Shown here one piece after another: positions 46,003-54,466 of a stretch of 64,000 nt of DNA (positions within the stretch are counted from its first letter, which is position 1; each line of letters begins with the position of its first letter). The stretch is taken from positions 124,001 to 188,000 of the forward strand of contig CAWJEW010000008.1 of assembly GCA_963842065.1 (NCBI GenBank), read 5' to 3'. The notes under the pieces are model-generated. The model did no database searches, was not told the origin of the DNA, and was given only the letters and a program-made list of their open reading frames with translations. A program made the position numbers and the translations under genes. The DNA comes from CAITWD01 sp963842065 (GTDB lineage: Bacteria; Actinomycetota; Thermoleophilia; Miltoncostaeales; Miltoncostaeaceae).

Positions 46003-46048
46003 TGGCGAAACCGGGACTCGGACCGGGGACACCACGATTATCAGTCAT
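46003..46048 (-). repeat. tRNA-Phe 3'-half fragment, copy 3
   Basis: 46 nt, 7 differences from the clean copy; the T-arm still reads as a stem-loop. A weak hairpin (CAACGC, 45973-45978, with 45992-45997) lies where the terminator should be. The stop codon of the adjacent tetR (46045-46047) falls inside this fragment, so the regulator's C-terminus is set by the junction. Confidence 0.7.
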
Positions 46049-46686
46049 CCACGCTTGCGACCCGCGGTTGGCTCGGGCGCTTGGCTGCGTGCAGCGTCGA
46101 CGAGTACGCACAGCAACCTGATCGCGTCGCTCTCGGTGACTCCGTGCTCACGGACAAGGGACTTCCATGTCGAGAACGCGATCACATGTGCCACGGCGCC
46201 GCGGATCCGTTGCGCGTCGGGCGCGGTGGGGCTGAGACCTGCCAGGAGCGTCTCCTGTGCCGAGGCGAGGTAGCCGCGGAATGCCACGAAGCGCTCGGCG
46301 ACCGGGGGCACGATGCTTTCGTCTCTAAAGAGGTTTTCGAGCATGCGCTCGGTGCGCCCGTAGTAGGCATGGAGGTTTTCGAGGGCGATGCGCAACCGCT
46401 CACGGGGATCGGCAACCTGCGCCCACGCGACGAGGTCGGGTGGGGGATTTGCAGACAGCCAGTGCGCGGTGCACGCATCAAACAGCGCCGACTCGTCGGG
46501 GAAGTGGCGGTAAAGCGTCGAGCGCCGGACGCCGGCGTGAGCCGCGACCGCACTCATCGACGTGCGGGCGGGTCCGAGTGTCCCGTGTAGCTCGACTGCA
46601 CTCTCAGTGATGCGCTGCCGCGTGTCGGCCTGGTGTTCTGCCCGGCGGTGCATGCGGTACGGGCGCGTGGAATGTTCGCGAGTCAT
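46045..46686 (-). CDS. TetR-family regulator, divergent from cupin
   Basis: 213 residues. N-terminal HTH: TRQRITESAVELHGTLG, TSMSAVAAHAGVRRSTLYRH and FPDESALFDAC. The C-terminal ligand domain (AYYGRTERMLENLFRDES, FSTWKSLVREHGVTESDAI) has no recognisable ligand motif. ATG 46686 chosen; ATG 46710 is in frame. A GGACA-N4-TGTCC palindrome between the divergent starts is a likely operator. The frame ends within tRNA-Phe fragment copy 3, suggesting that integration fixed its C-terminus. Confidence 0.83.
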   Translation of the reverse strand: MTREHSTRPYRMHRRAEHQADTRQRITESAVELHGTLGPARTSMSAVAAHAGVRRSTLYRHFPDESALFDACTAHWLSANPPPDLVAWAQVADPRERLRIALENLHAYYGRTERMLENLFRDESIVPPVAERFVAFRGYLASAQETLLAGLSPTAPDAQRIRGAVAHVIAFSTWKSLVREHGVTESDAIRLLCVLVDAARSQAPEPTAGRKRG

Positions 46687-46701
46687 ACGTGTCCCGCCAT
46701 C

Positions 46702-46731
46702 TTGACGCATTCCTAAAGACGATTCTACGAT
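46702..46731 (+). promoter_or_regulatory. Promoter of cupin gene
   Basis: TTGACG (46702-46707), 18-nt spacer, TACGAT (46726-46731). It points to the cupin ATG 38 nt downstream and overlaps the start region of the divergent tetR. Confidence 0.6.
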
Positions 46732-46734
46732 GTA

Positions 46735-46748
46735 GGACAGTAGTGTCC
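46735..46748. promoter_or_regulatory. Candidate TetR operator
   Basis: Inverted repeat GGACA-GTAG-TGTCC placed 3 nt after the -10 box, covering the expected +1 of the cupin transcript. Its position between divergent regulator and target suits autoregulation and repression. Confidence 0.5.
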
Positions 46749-46768
46749 GATGAAATGAGGGGAGAGCC

Positions 46769-47287
46769 ATGGCAGTGACACACGAGGCCCGCGCGCTCGG
46801 GCCGCGCGAGGGGCGTGCTGGGTTCCTCGGTACCATCGGTGTGCGATTCATGATCGAGGCCGACACGACCGACGGACGGTTCTCGCTCGTTGAGCACCCG
46901 ATGTCGGCGCGTGCGCTTGCGGCTCCGCTGCACCGGCACAGCCGCGAGGATGAGTACAGCTACGTGATCGAGGGCACGATGGGGGCAGTACTGGGCGACC
47001 AGGTACTCCTGGCAGGGCCTGGAGATCTGGTGTTCAAGCCACGCGGGGAATGGCACACGTTCTGGAACGCCGGTGACGAGCCGTGTCGGATCCTTGAGAT
47101 CATCTCGCCGGCGGGATTCGAGGGGTTCTTCGCTGAGCTGGTGGACCTCGGTGGGGTCACTCAGACGGATCCCGCGACCCTCGGCAGCCTGTGCGAGCGT
47201 TATGGGCTCGAGATGGACCCGTCAACTGTTCCCGACCTGATCCAGCGCTTCGGGCTGCGGTTCCCCGGAGATCCCCTCGGTGACTGA
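46769..47287 (+). CDS. Cupin-domain protein under TetR control
   Basis: 172 residues. Cupin motif 1 PLHRHSREDEYSYVIEGTMG supplies His, His and Glu; motif 2 GDLVFKPRGEWHTFWNAGDE supplies the last His. A complete metal site suggests an active dioxygenase, isomerase or binding cupin. The C-terminal extension (LCERYGLEMDPSTVPDLIQR) is a short helix pair seen in quercetinase-like cupins. GGGGAG site 7 nt before the ATG. Confidence 0.85.
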   Translation: MAVTHEARALGPREGRAGFLGTIGVRFMIEADTTDGRFSLVEHPMSARALAAPLHRHSREDEYSYVIEGTMGAVLGDQVLLAGPGDLVFKPRGEWHTFWNAGDEPCRILEIISPAGFEGFFAELVDLGGVTQTDPATLGSLCERYGLEMDPSTVPDLIQRFGLRFPGDPLGD

Positions 47288-47568
47288 ACGGCCGGCGTGT
47301 ACCCGCGTCCGCGACGGCAGTGCGTGCGATGGTGACGGTCAGGGTCCAGACGCCGTGACGAAGCACTCGGTGGTTGACACCGATCCGCTGGCGCTGCGCC
47401 TGCTGTGGTGATCGCCCGCACCCGCAGGCGCGACGAGGATCCTGACCCGTCCATGGTCACGTCCATGGTCCCAGTCGCCCATCGAGGCGTGAGAGGTGTC
47501 CACGATGCGTAAACCATCTCGGCGTCCGTAGGTGGAGGAATGCGCCAGAGCGCTCTGATGCGGGGCTT
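47288..47568. other. Intergenic before fragment copy 4
   Basis: No gene recognised. The place expected for a terminator 5' of copy 4 (47555-47568) shows only GCGGGGCTTT, half of the usual hairpin. Confidence 0.35.
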
Positions 47569-47624
47569 TGGCGAGACGACGAGACCCAGACTCGAACTGC
47601 GGGAACACCACGATTTTCGGTCAT
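47569..47624 (-). repeat. tRNA-Phe 3'-half fragment, copy 4 (with insertions)
   Basis: Same order of elements as the clean copy, with an 8-nt duplication (GAC-GAGAC) near the acceptor end and 2 extra bases in the variable region. The anticodon-arm GATTTTC is intact. Confidence 0.65.
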
Positions 47625-47792
47625 CGGTCCGAGGGTCGGACATCTGGCGCATCTCTCGGATGTACGTCCAGAGGTCGGCTCCGCATCGGCAAGCCACATC
47701 GTGGGCCACATGGTCAGCGACTCGCGTGGCCCGGTTACGGCAGCGAGGGATAGGCTGGGACCCCCATGTACCCGGTAGCAAGGGAGGCGCAG

Positions 47793-48236
47793 ATGACCCG
47801 GGACGAGGCGACCGCCGCTGTTCGGGCGGCCAAGGAGAAATCTGGCCTGAGTTGGACGACGCTTGCGGGAGCGGTCGGGCGCAGTCCGGTGTGGACCACC
47901 TCGGCCCTATTGGGACAAGCGGCGATGGGATCGGAGGAAGCCCGACGCGCCGCCCAGGCACTGGGGCTCGACTCCGAGGTCGAACGCGCCTTGACCCGCC
48001 CACCAATGAAGGGTTCGCTCCGGACCAGCGTCCCGGTCGACCCCTTGATCTATCGGTTCCATGAGATCGTTCAGGTCTACGGCACGACGATCAAGGAACT
48101 CATCCACGAGGAGTTCGGCGACGGCATCATGAGCGCCATCGACTTCGAGATGACGATTGAACGCAAACCCGACCCGAAAGGTGATCGGGTGGTCGTGACC
48201 CTCGACGGCAAGTTCCTGCCCTATCGGGTCTGGTAG
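47793..48236 (+). CDS. cynS: Cyanate hydratase (cyanase)
   Basis: 147 residues, the standard length. The N-terminal HTH-like domain (SGLSWTTLAGAVGRSPVWTT, SALLGQAAMG) and the C-terminal catalytic domain with YRFHEIVQVYGTTIKELIHE (catalytic Arg and Glu) and FGDGIMSAIDFEM (catalytic Ser). It decomposes cyanate with bicarbonate to ammonia and CO2 as a decamer. ATG 47793 has GGGAGG upstream; an upstream ATG at 47766 adds 9 residues. Cargo of the segment after fragment copy 4. Confidence 0.93.
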   Translation: MTRDEATAAVRAAKEKSGLSWTTLAGAVGRSPVWTTSALLGQAAMGSEEARRAAQALGLDSEVERALTRPPMKGSLRTSVPVDPLIYRFHEIVQVYGTTIKELIHEEFGDGIMSAIDFEMTIERKPDPKGDRVVVTLDGKFLPYRVW

Positions 48237-48330
48237 TCAATCCGGGTGCGGACGCGACCGACGGGTCATGACGCCGACGCCGCGGTGCAGTGTCCCGGTT
48301 ACCTGTCGTTTGCGTAGGCCTGGCGGGTAC

Positions 48331-48783
48331 GAACGCGTCGGCGATCAAGAGCTAGACGGTCACCGTCTCGCCTGGTGGTGCCCAGGTCTCCGGTAAGACG
48401 AGCCCGACCGGCGTCACCCGGCTGAAGGACGGCACCACGTACACATTCACGGTGACCGCCACGAACGCACTTGGTACCGGGCCGCCATCGGCGCCGTCGA
48501 ACGCGGTCACTCCGAAGGGCGTTCCGGGCATGCCCACGCCGGTTATCGCGACCGCCGGCAACGTCCGCGCAACGGTGAACTTCACCGCGCCGGCATCGAA
48601 TGGGTCGCCGATCACGAGCTATACGGTGACCGCTTCGCCCGCGGTGCGCACATCACCGGCAAAGAACGCCCGATCACGCTCACGGGCCTGTCGACGCGCA
48701 CCTTGTACACGTTCACCGGGACCGCCACGAACGCGATCGGTACCGGGAAGCAATCGCGGTCGTCCACCGCGGTCATTCCCTAG
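48331..48783 (+). pseudogene. Fibronectin-III repeat protein remnant
   Basis: Two FN3-like repeats remain: TVTVSPGGAQVSGKTSPTGV with KDGTTYTFTVTATNALGTGP, then GNVRATVNFTAPASNGSP with ITSYTVTASPAV. A frame change then leads to TLTGLSTRTLYTFTGTATNA and a stop. The first repeat begins KS-TAG-TVT, where repeat 2 has SY-TVT, so a Tyr codon became a stop. No start or signal peptide. A scrap of a large surface protein. Confidence 0.6.
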
Positions 48784-48805
48784 TGTCATGAGTCGCTAGC
48801 TCATT

Positions 48806-49045
48806 GTGAAGTCTGATAAATGGGTTGTGCCACCTCCCGGAGCGGTTGAGATCGTTTTGACAGACACCGAGCGGGCGCAGCGTGAGGCGTGGGCTCGGCG
48901 GCCCAAAACCGGTCAGGGCTTCGCGTTACGCTCGCGGATCGCGTTGGGCGCCGCCGACGGGGCCAACAACGCGCTGAGCCGTCCTGGGTTTGACGGAGAC
49001 GGTGGCCTTGCCTGGTTCAGTGGAGTCGCGTTACTGGATTCCTAG
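48806..49045 (+). mobile_element. IS630-type transposase, N-terminal fragment
   Basis: VEIVLTDTERAQREAWARRP followed by GQGFALRSRIALGAADG matches the N-terminal helix-turn-helix start of IS630-family transposases. Similarity ends near 48985, where the IS3 remnant begins. No DDE domain. Confidence 0.5.
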
Positions 49046-49690
49046 GCAGCTGTCGTCGTTCGTTGATGTTGAACGTCGTACTCCACTGGCGGGAGCATGC
49101 CTTGCGACGAATGTCGGCGCAGGCGGTTGTGGAAGATCTCGAGGTATTCGACGAGCGGATTCGCAAGTTCAGTGCGGGTGCAGCACCGTTTACGGTCGAG
49201 CAGCTCGACCCGCACCCGGCTTCAGAACGCCTCGATGACGGCGTTGTCAGAGGAATCGCCCACTGATCCCATCGATGGCACAAGCCCGGAGTCGATCGCC
49301 CGCCGGGTAATTGCCCACGATGTAAAATGCACCCCCTGGTCCGAACGAGTCACGGTGCCCTTGGGCCGACGTCCATCGATCGCCATGCCGAGGGCGTTGG
49401 TGACAAGGGCTGCGGTTGGTGATGCGTCGATTGACCAACCGACGACTCGGCGGGAAAACGTCGAGTACGACGGCGCGGTAGAGCTTGCCCTCGCGCGGAG
49501 GATGCTCGGTGACATCGGTGACCCAGAACCGCTCGGGATCATGGCGCGCAAACTGACACTCAACCAGGTCATTTGCCGTCGCGATGTTGGCAATTCCCCG
49601 GAATCGCGGCCGTCCGCCGATTCCCGCCCGTCGCACGAGCATCTCCACCGCGTTGTGACCTACGGCAATTTGCTGGCCAATGGTCAAGCT
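49042..49690 (-). mobile_element. IS3-family transposase (OrfB) remnant
   Basis: Three frames rebuild the rve/DDE region: FWVTDVTEHPPREGKLYRAV (first Asp), RRVVGWSIDASPTAALVTNA, VTRSDQGVHFTSWAITRRAI (second Asp), GSVGDSSDNAVIEAF (Glu region), then VRVELLDRKRCCTRTELANP and LVEYLEIFHNRLRRHSSQGM. The N-terminus and OrfA are missing and at least two frame changes occur. An inactive insertion sequence abutting the IS630 scrap. Confidence 0.72.
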
Positions 49691-49804
49691 TGATCTGGCC
49701 CCAAGTCCTGGACCCAAGTTGTGAAAGTGGTGGCGTGAACCCCCCGAAGGGAGTCCTGAGGGCACAGCACCGCCGGGGGAAATGTCAGCGTGTATGTTGT
49801 GGCG

Positions 49805-50326
49805 ATGGATGGTCGAGCGCTGTTGGCGGCTGGCGTCTTGATGGTCGGCCTGGTTCTGGCGGGCTGCGGGTCGGGGAGTAGCAGTCACACCGCCAGCCCG
49901 ACGTCTTCCGCAACGACCGCGCCGTCAGCGACCACCGCGCCTGTGGCCGCGGGCGCCCCAACCTGCCCGACCTTGGCGCAGGCTGATGCTGCGCTCGGAG
50001 TCTCCCACAGCGGGCCGACCCGCACCGGGCTGCCGGGCGGCGGGATCCTGTGCGAATACACCGGTGCTGGTGGAACTGCTGGTGTTGCGATATATGCGCA
50101 CCAAACCGCGACGGTCTTCGCCGGGCAGGTCGCCCACGCGCCGGGGGCGCCGGCGATGCCGAGGATCTCCGGCGTCGGCGACGGGGCCTTCGGCCAGACT
50201 GCTGGCGGATTTTCCATCGTGAACGCCTACTCCAATGGGAGCCGTACCGCTGTGGCGGCCCAAGCCCACGGCGCCCCCCTGGCCCCGGTCGAAGCTCTGG
50301 CCCGGGTCGCCCTCGCCGACAACTGA
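49805..50326 (+). CDS. Lipoprotein, DUF3558-like, unknown function
   Basis: 173 residues. Signal peptide with lipobox LAGC, then a Ser/Thr/Ala spacer (SSSHTASPTSSATTAPSA) and a globular part with two Cys (APTCPTLAQADAAL, GILCEYTGAGGTAG). VGDGAFGQTAGGFSIVNAY resembles actinobacterial DUF3558-type surface lipoproteins. TATGTT lies 6 nt before the ATG, compatible with leaderless expression. Confidence 0.72.
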   Translation: MDGRALLAAGVLMVGLVLAGCGSGSSSHTASPTSSATTAPSATTAPVAAGAPTCPTLAQADAALGVSHSGPTRTGLPGGGILCEYTGAGGTAGVAIYAHQTATVFAGQVAHAPGAPAMPRISGVGDGAFGQTAGGFSIVNAYSNGSRTAVAAQAHGAPLAPVEALARVALADN

Positions 50327-50398
50327 CCGGCGAGCGCCATCCAAGGCTGGAACTTCGAAGCGCGGATCTGGCGAATCTGAGCTCCCCCCAGCGAGCGG

Positions 50399-50638
50399 AT
50401 GTCCATGCCACACCCAGCCGTCGTGTGCCCCCCCGGAACCTTCGGCCGCCCCCTCGACCTCGCGCGGCGGCTCCGCGATCGTGGAGTGCGGCTCTCCAGG
50501 CAGATCCGGCGCCTCTCGACCGATGATCCTCGCAGGACGATCCTTGCGGGCACCCTCGCCGGGTCCTCCAGCACCTTCCGGGTGCTCATCGAGCTTGCAG
50601 CGGACGGTTTTGGCCCCCGGGCCGGCATGTTGGCCTGA
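50399..50638 (+). CDS. Small hypothetical protein
   Basis: 79 residues with a plausible helical pattern (LARRLRDRGVRLSRQIRRLS, TFRVLIELAADGFGP). The stop lies 3 nt before the ATG of the next hypothetical gene, as in an operon. No family recognised. GTG and ATG are both possible near 50399-50405. Confidence 0.35.
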   Translation: MSMPHPAVVCPPGTFGRPLDLARRLRDRGVRLSRQIRRLSTDDPRRTILAGTLAGSSSTFRVLIELAADGFGPRAGMLA

Positions 50639-50641
50639 ACG

Positions 50642-51298
50642 ATGATCGAGGATGTCGAGGTCGCCTGTTGGATAGCGGTCCACCCGGACGAGGGTGCGCT
50701 GGCCCGCCTCTGGATTGATCACTTCGACGTGCAGAACGTCCGACTTCAGCCATCCGGCTCAGCCGACCTGCCTTTCGGCATGACGCCCAAGCGCGCCGAG
50801 GCGGTGCGCGCGGCGTTTGGCAATCGGAGTGGTGCCCACTGGACTTGCCACAGACGGAGCGAGCGGCGCAAGGAAGTCGAGCACGCCTGGGGGCGTGATC
50901 CTCGGTGGACGGGGCTCGTTGCCCGGCTTGGGCGCTTGCTCGACGCACACGAAGTCCGGAACAACGCGATGCTCCACCACAGCCCCTGGGGCGCAGACCC
51001 GTGTGTGCGGAATAGGCCTGGCGGAGTCCCCAGCATCGTCACCGGACGCACCTGGGAACGCGTCCGGACCGCGCTTGACGGAGCCCACTTCAGCTACGCG
51101 ATCCTGCTCTACGTGTGCTACGACCATTTCGCCGCGCCATCTCTCGCCGAGACGGGGACCTTCGAGGCGTTCAGCAATCCCGAGGCCAACCGGATGCGCG
51201 GCATCACCAACGACCTGGCAAGGCGGGAGAACGCCGAGCGGTCTGGGCGAGCGGTCCCTCCGCCGCTTATCGCCCCTGGCGGCAATCCGTCGTTCTGA
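50642..51298 (+). CDS. Hypothetical protein
   Basis: 218 residues. The C-terminal two thirds look coding (VRNNAMLHHSPWGADPCV, SYAILLYVCYDHFAAPSL, NRMRGITNDLARREN). The N-terminal third is less convincing. No domain recognised, no signal peptide. Its nearest neighbour on the right is tRNA-Phe fragment copy 5. Confidence 0.4.
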   Translation: MIEDVEVACWIAVHPDEGALARLWIDHFDVQNVRLQPSGSADLPFGMTPKRAEAVRAAFGNRSGAHWTCHRRSERRKEVEHAWGRDPRWTGLVARLGRLLDAHEVRNNAMLHHSPWGADPCVRNRPGGVPSIVTGRTWERVRTALDGAHFSYAILLYVCYDHFAAPSLAETGTFEAFSNPEANRMRGITNDLARRENAERSGRAVPPPLIAPGGNPSF

Positions 51299-51451
51299 CG
51301 ACGTCCGGCCGGCGAGCCCGCAAGTGCGGTGGCTCGCCCGGGTCGTGACCTCTCGTCAGGACTCCCCCGCATGGTCCGAGTGCACCCGAGGCGCTCCGAC
51401 AAGCCCCGAGATGCCCGCAGCTGACCTCGGCCGCCAGGCCCCAGTCGCCCC

Positions 51452-51470
51452 GCCCCGCCGTTGGCGGGGC
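51452..51470 (-). terminator. tRNA-associated terminator, copy 5
   Basis: An 8-bp stem (GCCCCGCC/GGCGGGGC) with a 3-nt loop, directly 3' of fragment copy 5 on the minus strand. Confidence 0.7.
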
Positions 51471-51479
51471 CTACGTCTA

Positions 51480-51525
51480 TGGCGAGACCCAGACTCGAAC
51501 TGGGGACACCACGAATTTCAGTCGT
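51480..51525 (-). repeat. tRNA-Phe 3'-half fragment, copy 5
   Basis: Only 1 difference from the clean copy over 46 nt (a T-to-A in the anticodon loop on the + strand). Terminator at 51452-51470. One of the best preserved copies. Confidence 0.82.
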
Positions 51526-51640
51526 TGATGCTTCGCGTCGACACTGGCGCTGATGTTGGGGGCTTCGTGCTCGAGCCGCCGGAGCGCTACGTCGGGCCGG
51601 ATGACTGCGGGAGGGCCCCCGGGCCCGTCATGTGGTCCGG

Positions 51641-52531
51641 TCAGCAGTCCGTGAGGAACGTGCTGAAGTACGGGGGCAGCACGTCGTACCAGGTGCCGAC
51701 ATAGACGTAGCCGAGATTCTGCTGGAGTAATGACGTGCAGGCCGATGACGGCTGCGGGGTGCTGGCACTGTCGGGGGCGTTGTACACCAATGCGGCGAAG
51801 TCAGAAGCGGGATAGTTACGCTCCCAGGCGGCCGGGGTCCATGCCGTATAGGGATTCTCACCAGGTGTGTTGTACGAGCCCTCGAAGGTGACCACGATGT
51901 CGGCGTTGTTGGCATTGCTGGAGTTGAACATCCACCCTGCGGCCGGGTTCGCGCCGTAGTTGAACACGACTTCGTCGTTGTTCCCTTCGTTCCTGTGGAC
52001 GTATGAGGCGAGGGTCCGGTAGAAGCTCTGGTTGCTCGTGGTGGTCCCCGGCACAGTGTCCGAGACACCGTCGAAGAAGATGCCCGCGATGTGTCTGGGG
52101 TAGAAGGCGTACCACGCCCTTACCTGGGCTTCGATGCTGGCGATACTCGCGGTGCCGCCCTCGCCGTAGTTCGTCCAGACGTATCCGATGACCGACGCTC
52201 TGCCGTAGTTGTCGCAGCTGTCGATTACGCTCTTCCAGCTCGCGACCGGCGCAGGACCGGGTCCCTGCCCTTGGTCAACGTCGGCGATGAGGAAGGATCC
52301 CCCGCCGCCCCCGTTGACCTGGGAGCAGGCGGTCGTCCAATCGCTCGGATTGGCGTTGTCATATAGCGGGATCAGCTCGTCCGGACCGCGTCGCTGCGCG
52401 TTGGCCTGCGCGGACCCACCGAAGATCCCGACCGCGATCGCGACAAGTCCGATTGACAGCGTGAGACCCAAGACGCTGCGCCGTATTCTGGTTCCAAGGC
52501 GCTGGGTGCCTGATGCTCGCTCTCTCGCCAC
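51641..52531 (-). CDS. Secreted spherulation-specific family 4 (spherulin-4-like) protein
   Basis: 296 residues. Signal peptide (RRSVLGLTLSIGLVAIAVGI, cleavage near SAQANA). The mature part has ELIPLYDNANPSDWTTACSQ, ASVIGYVWTNYGEGGTASIA, RHIAGIFFDGVSDTVPG and SFYRTLASYVHRNEG, which match the Spherulin4 TIM-barrel family (related to fungal Sph3/GH135 glycosidases). The Asp in FFDG is a candidate catalytic residue. GTG start. The only gene between fragments 5 and 6. Probably acts on an amino-sugar glycan outside the cell, an inference. Confidence 0.8.
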   Translation of the reverse strand: MARERASGTQRLGTRIRRSVLGLTLSIGLVAIAVGIFGGSAQANAQRRGPDELIPLYDNANPSDWTTACSQVNGGGGGSFLIADVDQGQGPGPAPVASWKSVIDSCDNYGRASVIGYVWTNYGEGGTASIASIEAQVRAWYAFYPRHIAGIFFDGVSDTVPGTTTSNQSFYRTLASYVHRNEGNNDEVVFNYGANPAAGWMFNSSNANNADIVVTFEGSYNTPGENPYTAWTPAAWERNYPASDFAALVYNAPDSASTPQPSSACTSLLQQNLGYVYVGTWYDVLPPYFSTFLTDC

Positions 52532-52743
52532 TGCAGCCCACCTCTTGGACGCCGACGCCGGACTCCTCAGGCGTTAGAACAGCACGACCCCGCCCGCCAG
52601 TCCTACTGGACGATCGACGAGGTTAGGTGGACGTCGCTCCCCAAACGCACCTGGACCGTTGGCTCGGATCGGGTGCCGTCCCGCCCGTGCGACCGCACGC
52701 GGAGGGCAATCGCCCTATGCCACGTCGGTACGGCGACGCACAC
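52532..52743. other. Intergenic
   Basis: No gene or structure recognised upstream of the spherulin-like gene. Confidence 0.3.
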
Positions 52744-52771
52744 GGCCCCACTGTCGCGGGGGCCTTTCGAA

Positions 52772-52817
52772 TGGCGAGACCCAGGCTCGAACCGGGGACA
52801 CCACGGTTTTCAGGTAT
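52772..52817 (-). repeat. tRNA-Phe 3'-half fragment, copy 6
   Basis: 6 differences from the clean copy. A GGCCCC/GGGGCC hairpin (52744-52749 with 52759-52764) follows on the minus strand. Confidence 0.75.
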
Positions 52818-53034
52818 CCATGCAGCGGGCCGACACGTGGCGGCTTCGACAGGGTGCTCCCACGCGGGAGCATGTGAACTGCGCCCTGGGAATCGTGGAC
52901 ACTGTGGGGTGCCTTGGCACGTTCGGGGAGGGCTTCCGCAGCGGAAAGACCGCGCCAAGGATGTCGCCGAATGCCACCCGGGTCTGCGGCCGGTCCTTCT
53001 GGCGTCGTAGTGGTATGCCTCCCGGGAACGAATT
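52818..53034. other. Intergenic
   Basis: Featureless 217 bp between fragment 6 and the DUF1707 gene. Confidence 0.3.
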
Positions 53035-53676
53035 TCAAGAACGGCCGTGCGGTGGAGACGCGAAGAGATGCCATCTCCGCCTCCTGCGCGTAGAAGGCCC
53101 GCTTTTAGGCTTCTTGGTGTCGCGTATACGGATCGCCCCGGTTGGGCCGGATGTGGAGATCCGCAAGACCGGCCCGCCGGGGACGGGAGGAGAAAGCGAG
53201 TCAAGCTGGACGCGTCCTGAGCCGCCGACCATCTGAACGGTTGCACCTTCGGGGACGAGAATCTCCATCGAACCCCAGGTCTCAAGTCGGAGATTGATCC
53301 GATGTGCGTCCCAGCTGGCAGCGGTGAGATCGACCCGGGCCGTTCCGAATCCCGTGATGATGGTTGTGTCAGCGGCCAACTGCCAGCCAGCACCAAGGTG
53401 CAGACCGCCATCTGGTGTGTGCAGCACGAGGGGTTTGGCCAGCCGCTGCGAGGCGCGTGTGAACCGCACCAGCGGAGGAAGCCCCAACATTGCTAGCTCA
53501 AGGTCGTCGCTGCTCGGAGCGGCGAAGAGCTGTTCCAGGACTTCAGAGAACTGCTCGAAGGACAACTCTCCGCTGCTGAACAGGTCACGGAGGCGGTTAA
53601 TGGCCGCGGACCGTTCGTCCTCGTCAACCCCGGCGCGAGGTGCTGGGAACGGTTGGTTACTGCTCGCACGGGTCAT
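53035..53676 (-). CDS. DUF1707 protein with LiaF-like C-terminal domain
   Basis: 213 residues. DUF1707 near the N-terminus (VDEDERSAAINRLRDLFSS followed by GELSFEQFSEVLEQLF). Then a beta-helical region of the kind seen in cell-wall-active-antibiotic response proteins (TTIITGFGTARVDLTAASWD, INLRLETWGSMEILVPEGAT, RISTSGPTGAIRIRD) and a very basic tail. No membrane segment. Possibly a cytoplasmic envelope-stress factor. ATG 53676 chosen; an upstream frame extends 38 codons. Confidence 0.75.
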   Translation of the reverse strand: MTRASSNQPFPAPRAGVDEDERSAAINRLRDLFSSGELSFEQFSEVLEQLFAAPSSDDLELAMLGLPPLVRFTRASQRLAKPLVLHTPDGGLHLGAGWQLAADTTIITGFGTARVDLTAASWDAHRINLRLETWGSMEILVPEGATVQMVGGSGRVQLDSLSPPVPGGPVLRISTSGPTGAIRIRDTKKPKSGPSTRRRRRWHLFASPPHGRS

Positions 53677-53791
53677 CTTGGCGCAGATTATTGCCCGATA
53701 TCGGGCGAACGTCGAGGTGGCCAGTGGCTGGGGACCTGCCCGCGAACGGTCACAGACGCGCCACATTCCCACCGATGTCCCAAACAGCAAA
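53677..53791. other. Intergenic
   Basis: Short upstream region of the DUF1707 gene; no promoter box is convincing. Confidence 0.3.
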
Positions 53792-53809
53792 GCCCCGATT
53801 TCACGGGGC
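53792..53809 (-). terminator. tRNA-associated terminator, copy 7
   Basis: A GCCCCG/CGGGGC stem with a 6-nt loop; AAACAGCAAA lies on the + strand side (a U-rich run in the minus-strand transcript). Confidence 0.7.
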
Positions 53810-53818
53810 CATTCACTA

Positions 53819-53864
53819 TGGCGAGACCCAGACTCGAACTGGGGACACCACGATTGTCAGCCGT
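53819..53864 (-). repeat. tRNA-Phe 3'-half fragment, copy 7
   Basis: 2 differences from the clean copy over 46 nt. Followed by the terminator at 53792-53809. Confidence 0.8.
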
Positions 53865-54051
53865 CCATCCGTGGGCGGTGAGATCGGTGCCGCGTCGCCG
53901 GATTCCCTGGTCCGCATTCGGCTGCACCATGCGTGGAACCATGATGCGAGCCCGCAACGGCCCGGGGGGCGGGTGCCAAGCCATCCCGTCAGTGCACCAA
54001 AACGCTGCCGCGGCCGGGGAGTTGACACACGGTAGAGCGAATGGCGGCTCG
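53865..54051. other. Intergenic
   Basis: No feature recognised between fragment 7 and the cupin stop. Confidence 0.3.
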
Positions 54052-54186
54052 CTAGCGCGGGATCTCTTCCCCAGTAGCCGGATCGAGTCGGATACCATCG
54101 GTGATGCCCTCGCCAGGTGGCGCGCCGATGGTGAGCCACACCGCGTCACCGATAGCGCCCGCGTTGCGAATCTGCCGGGGAGTGTC
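54051..54186. repeat. 136-bp direct repeat, left copy
   Basis: Identical in length and nearly in sequence (about 6 differences) to 63436-63571, 9.4 kb away in the same orientation. It covers the 3' end of the cupin gene here. Confidence 0.85.
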
Positions 54187-54466
54187 CTTGTGGCAGACGA
54201 ATCCAGTCGCCGTCGTTGAGCGTGACCACTTCGCCATCGACCACGACTTTCTGTGGACCACCAGAGACCAGGCAGTAGATCTCCTCTTGGGTCCGATGGC
54301 GGTGATACGCCATGGCGTGGCCGGGTCCGTATCGCCACAGCCGAAGCGTCGTGTGTTCGGCCCCGAGGGCTCCGGACAGGTCCTGGGAGCTCGCGCCCCC
54401 GTCACGACGTTCGCGAAGCGGCACCTCGTCGGCACGGACGACGCGAAACTGCTCCGGGCCGCTCAC
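54052..54466 (-). pseudogene. Cupin-domain protein, one frameshift
   Basis: GTG 54466 overlaps the glutaredoxin stop (GTGA), so the two are coupled. Frame 1: SGPEQFRVVRADEVPLRER, RRFGCGDTDP-type region as LRLWRYGPGHAMAYHRHRTQ followed by EEIYCLVSGG (cupin motif 1: His, His, Glu) and VVTLNDGDWIRLPQ. Near 54185 it shifts to frame 2: DTPRQIRNAGAIGDAVWLTI then GAPPGEGITDGIRLDPATGE. The join point is exactly the end of the 136-bp repeat. Either a slip or a broken gene. Confidence 0.68.

Noticed and set aside
48331..48783. Functional FN3 adhesin gene
   Set aside because: No start or signal peptide, an internal stop where the sister repeat has Tyr, and a frame change.
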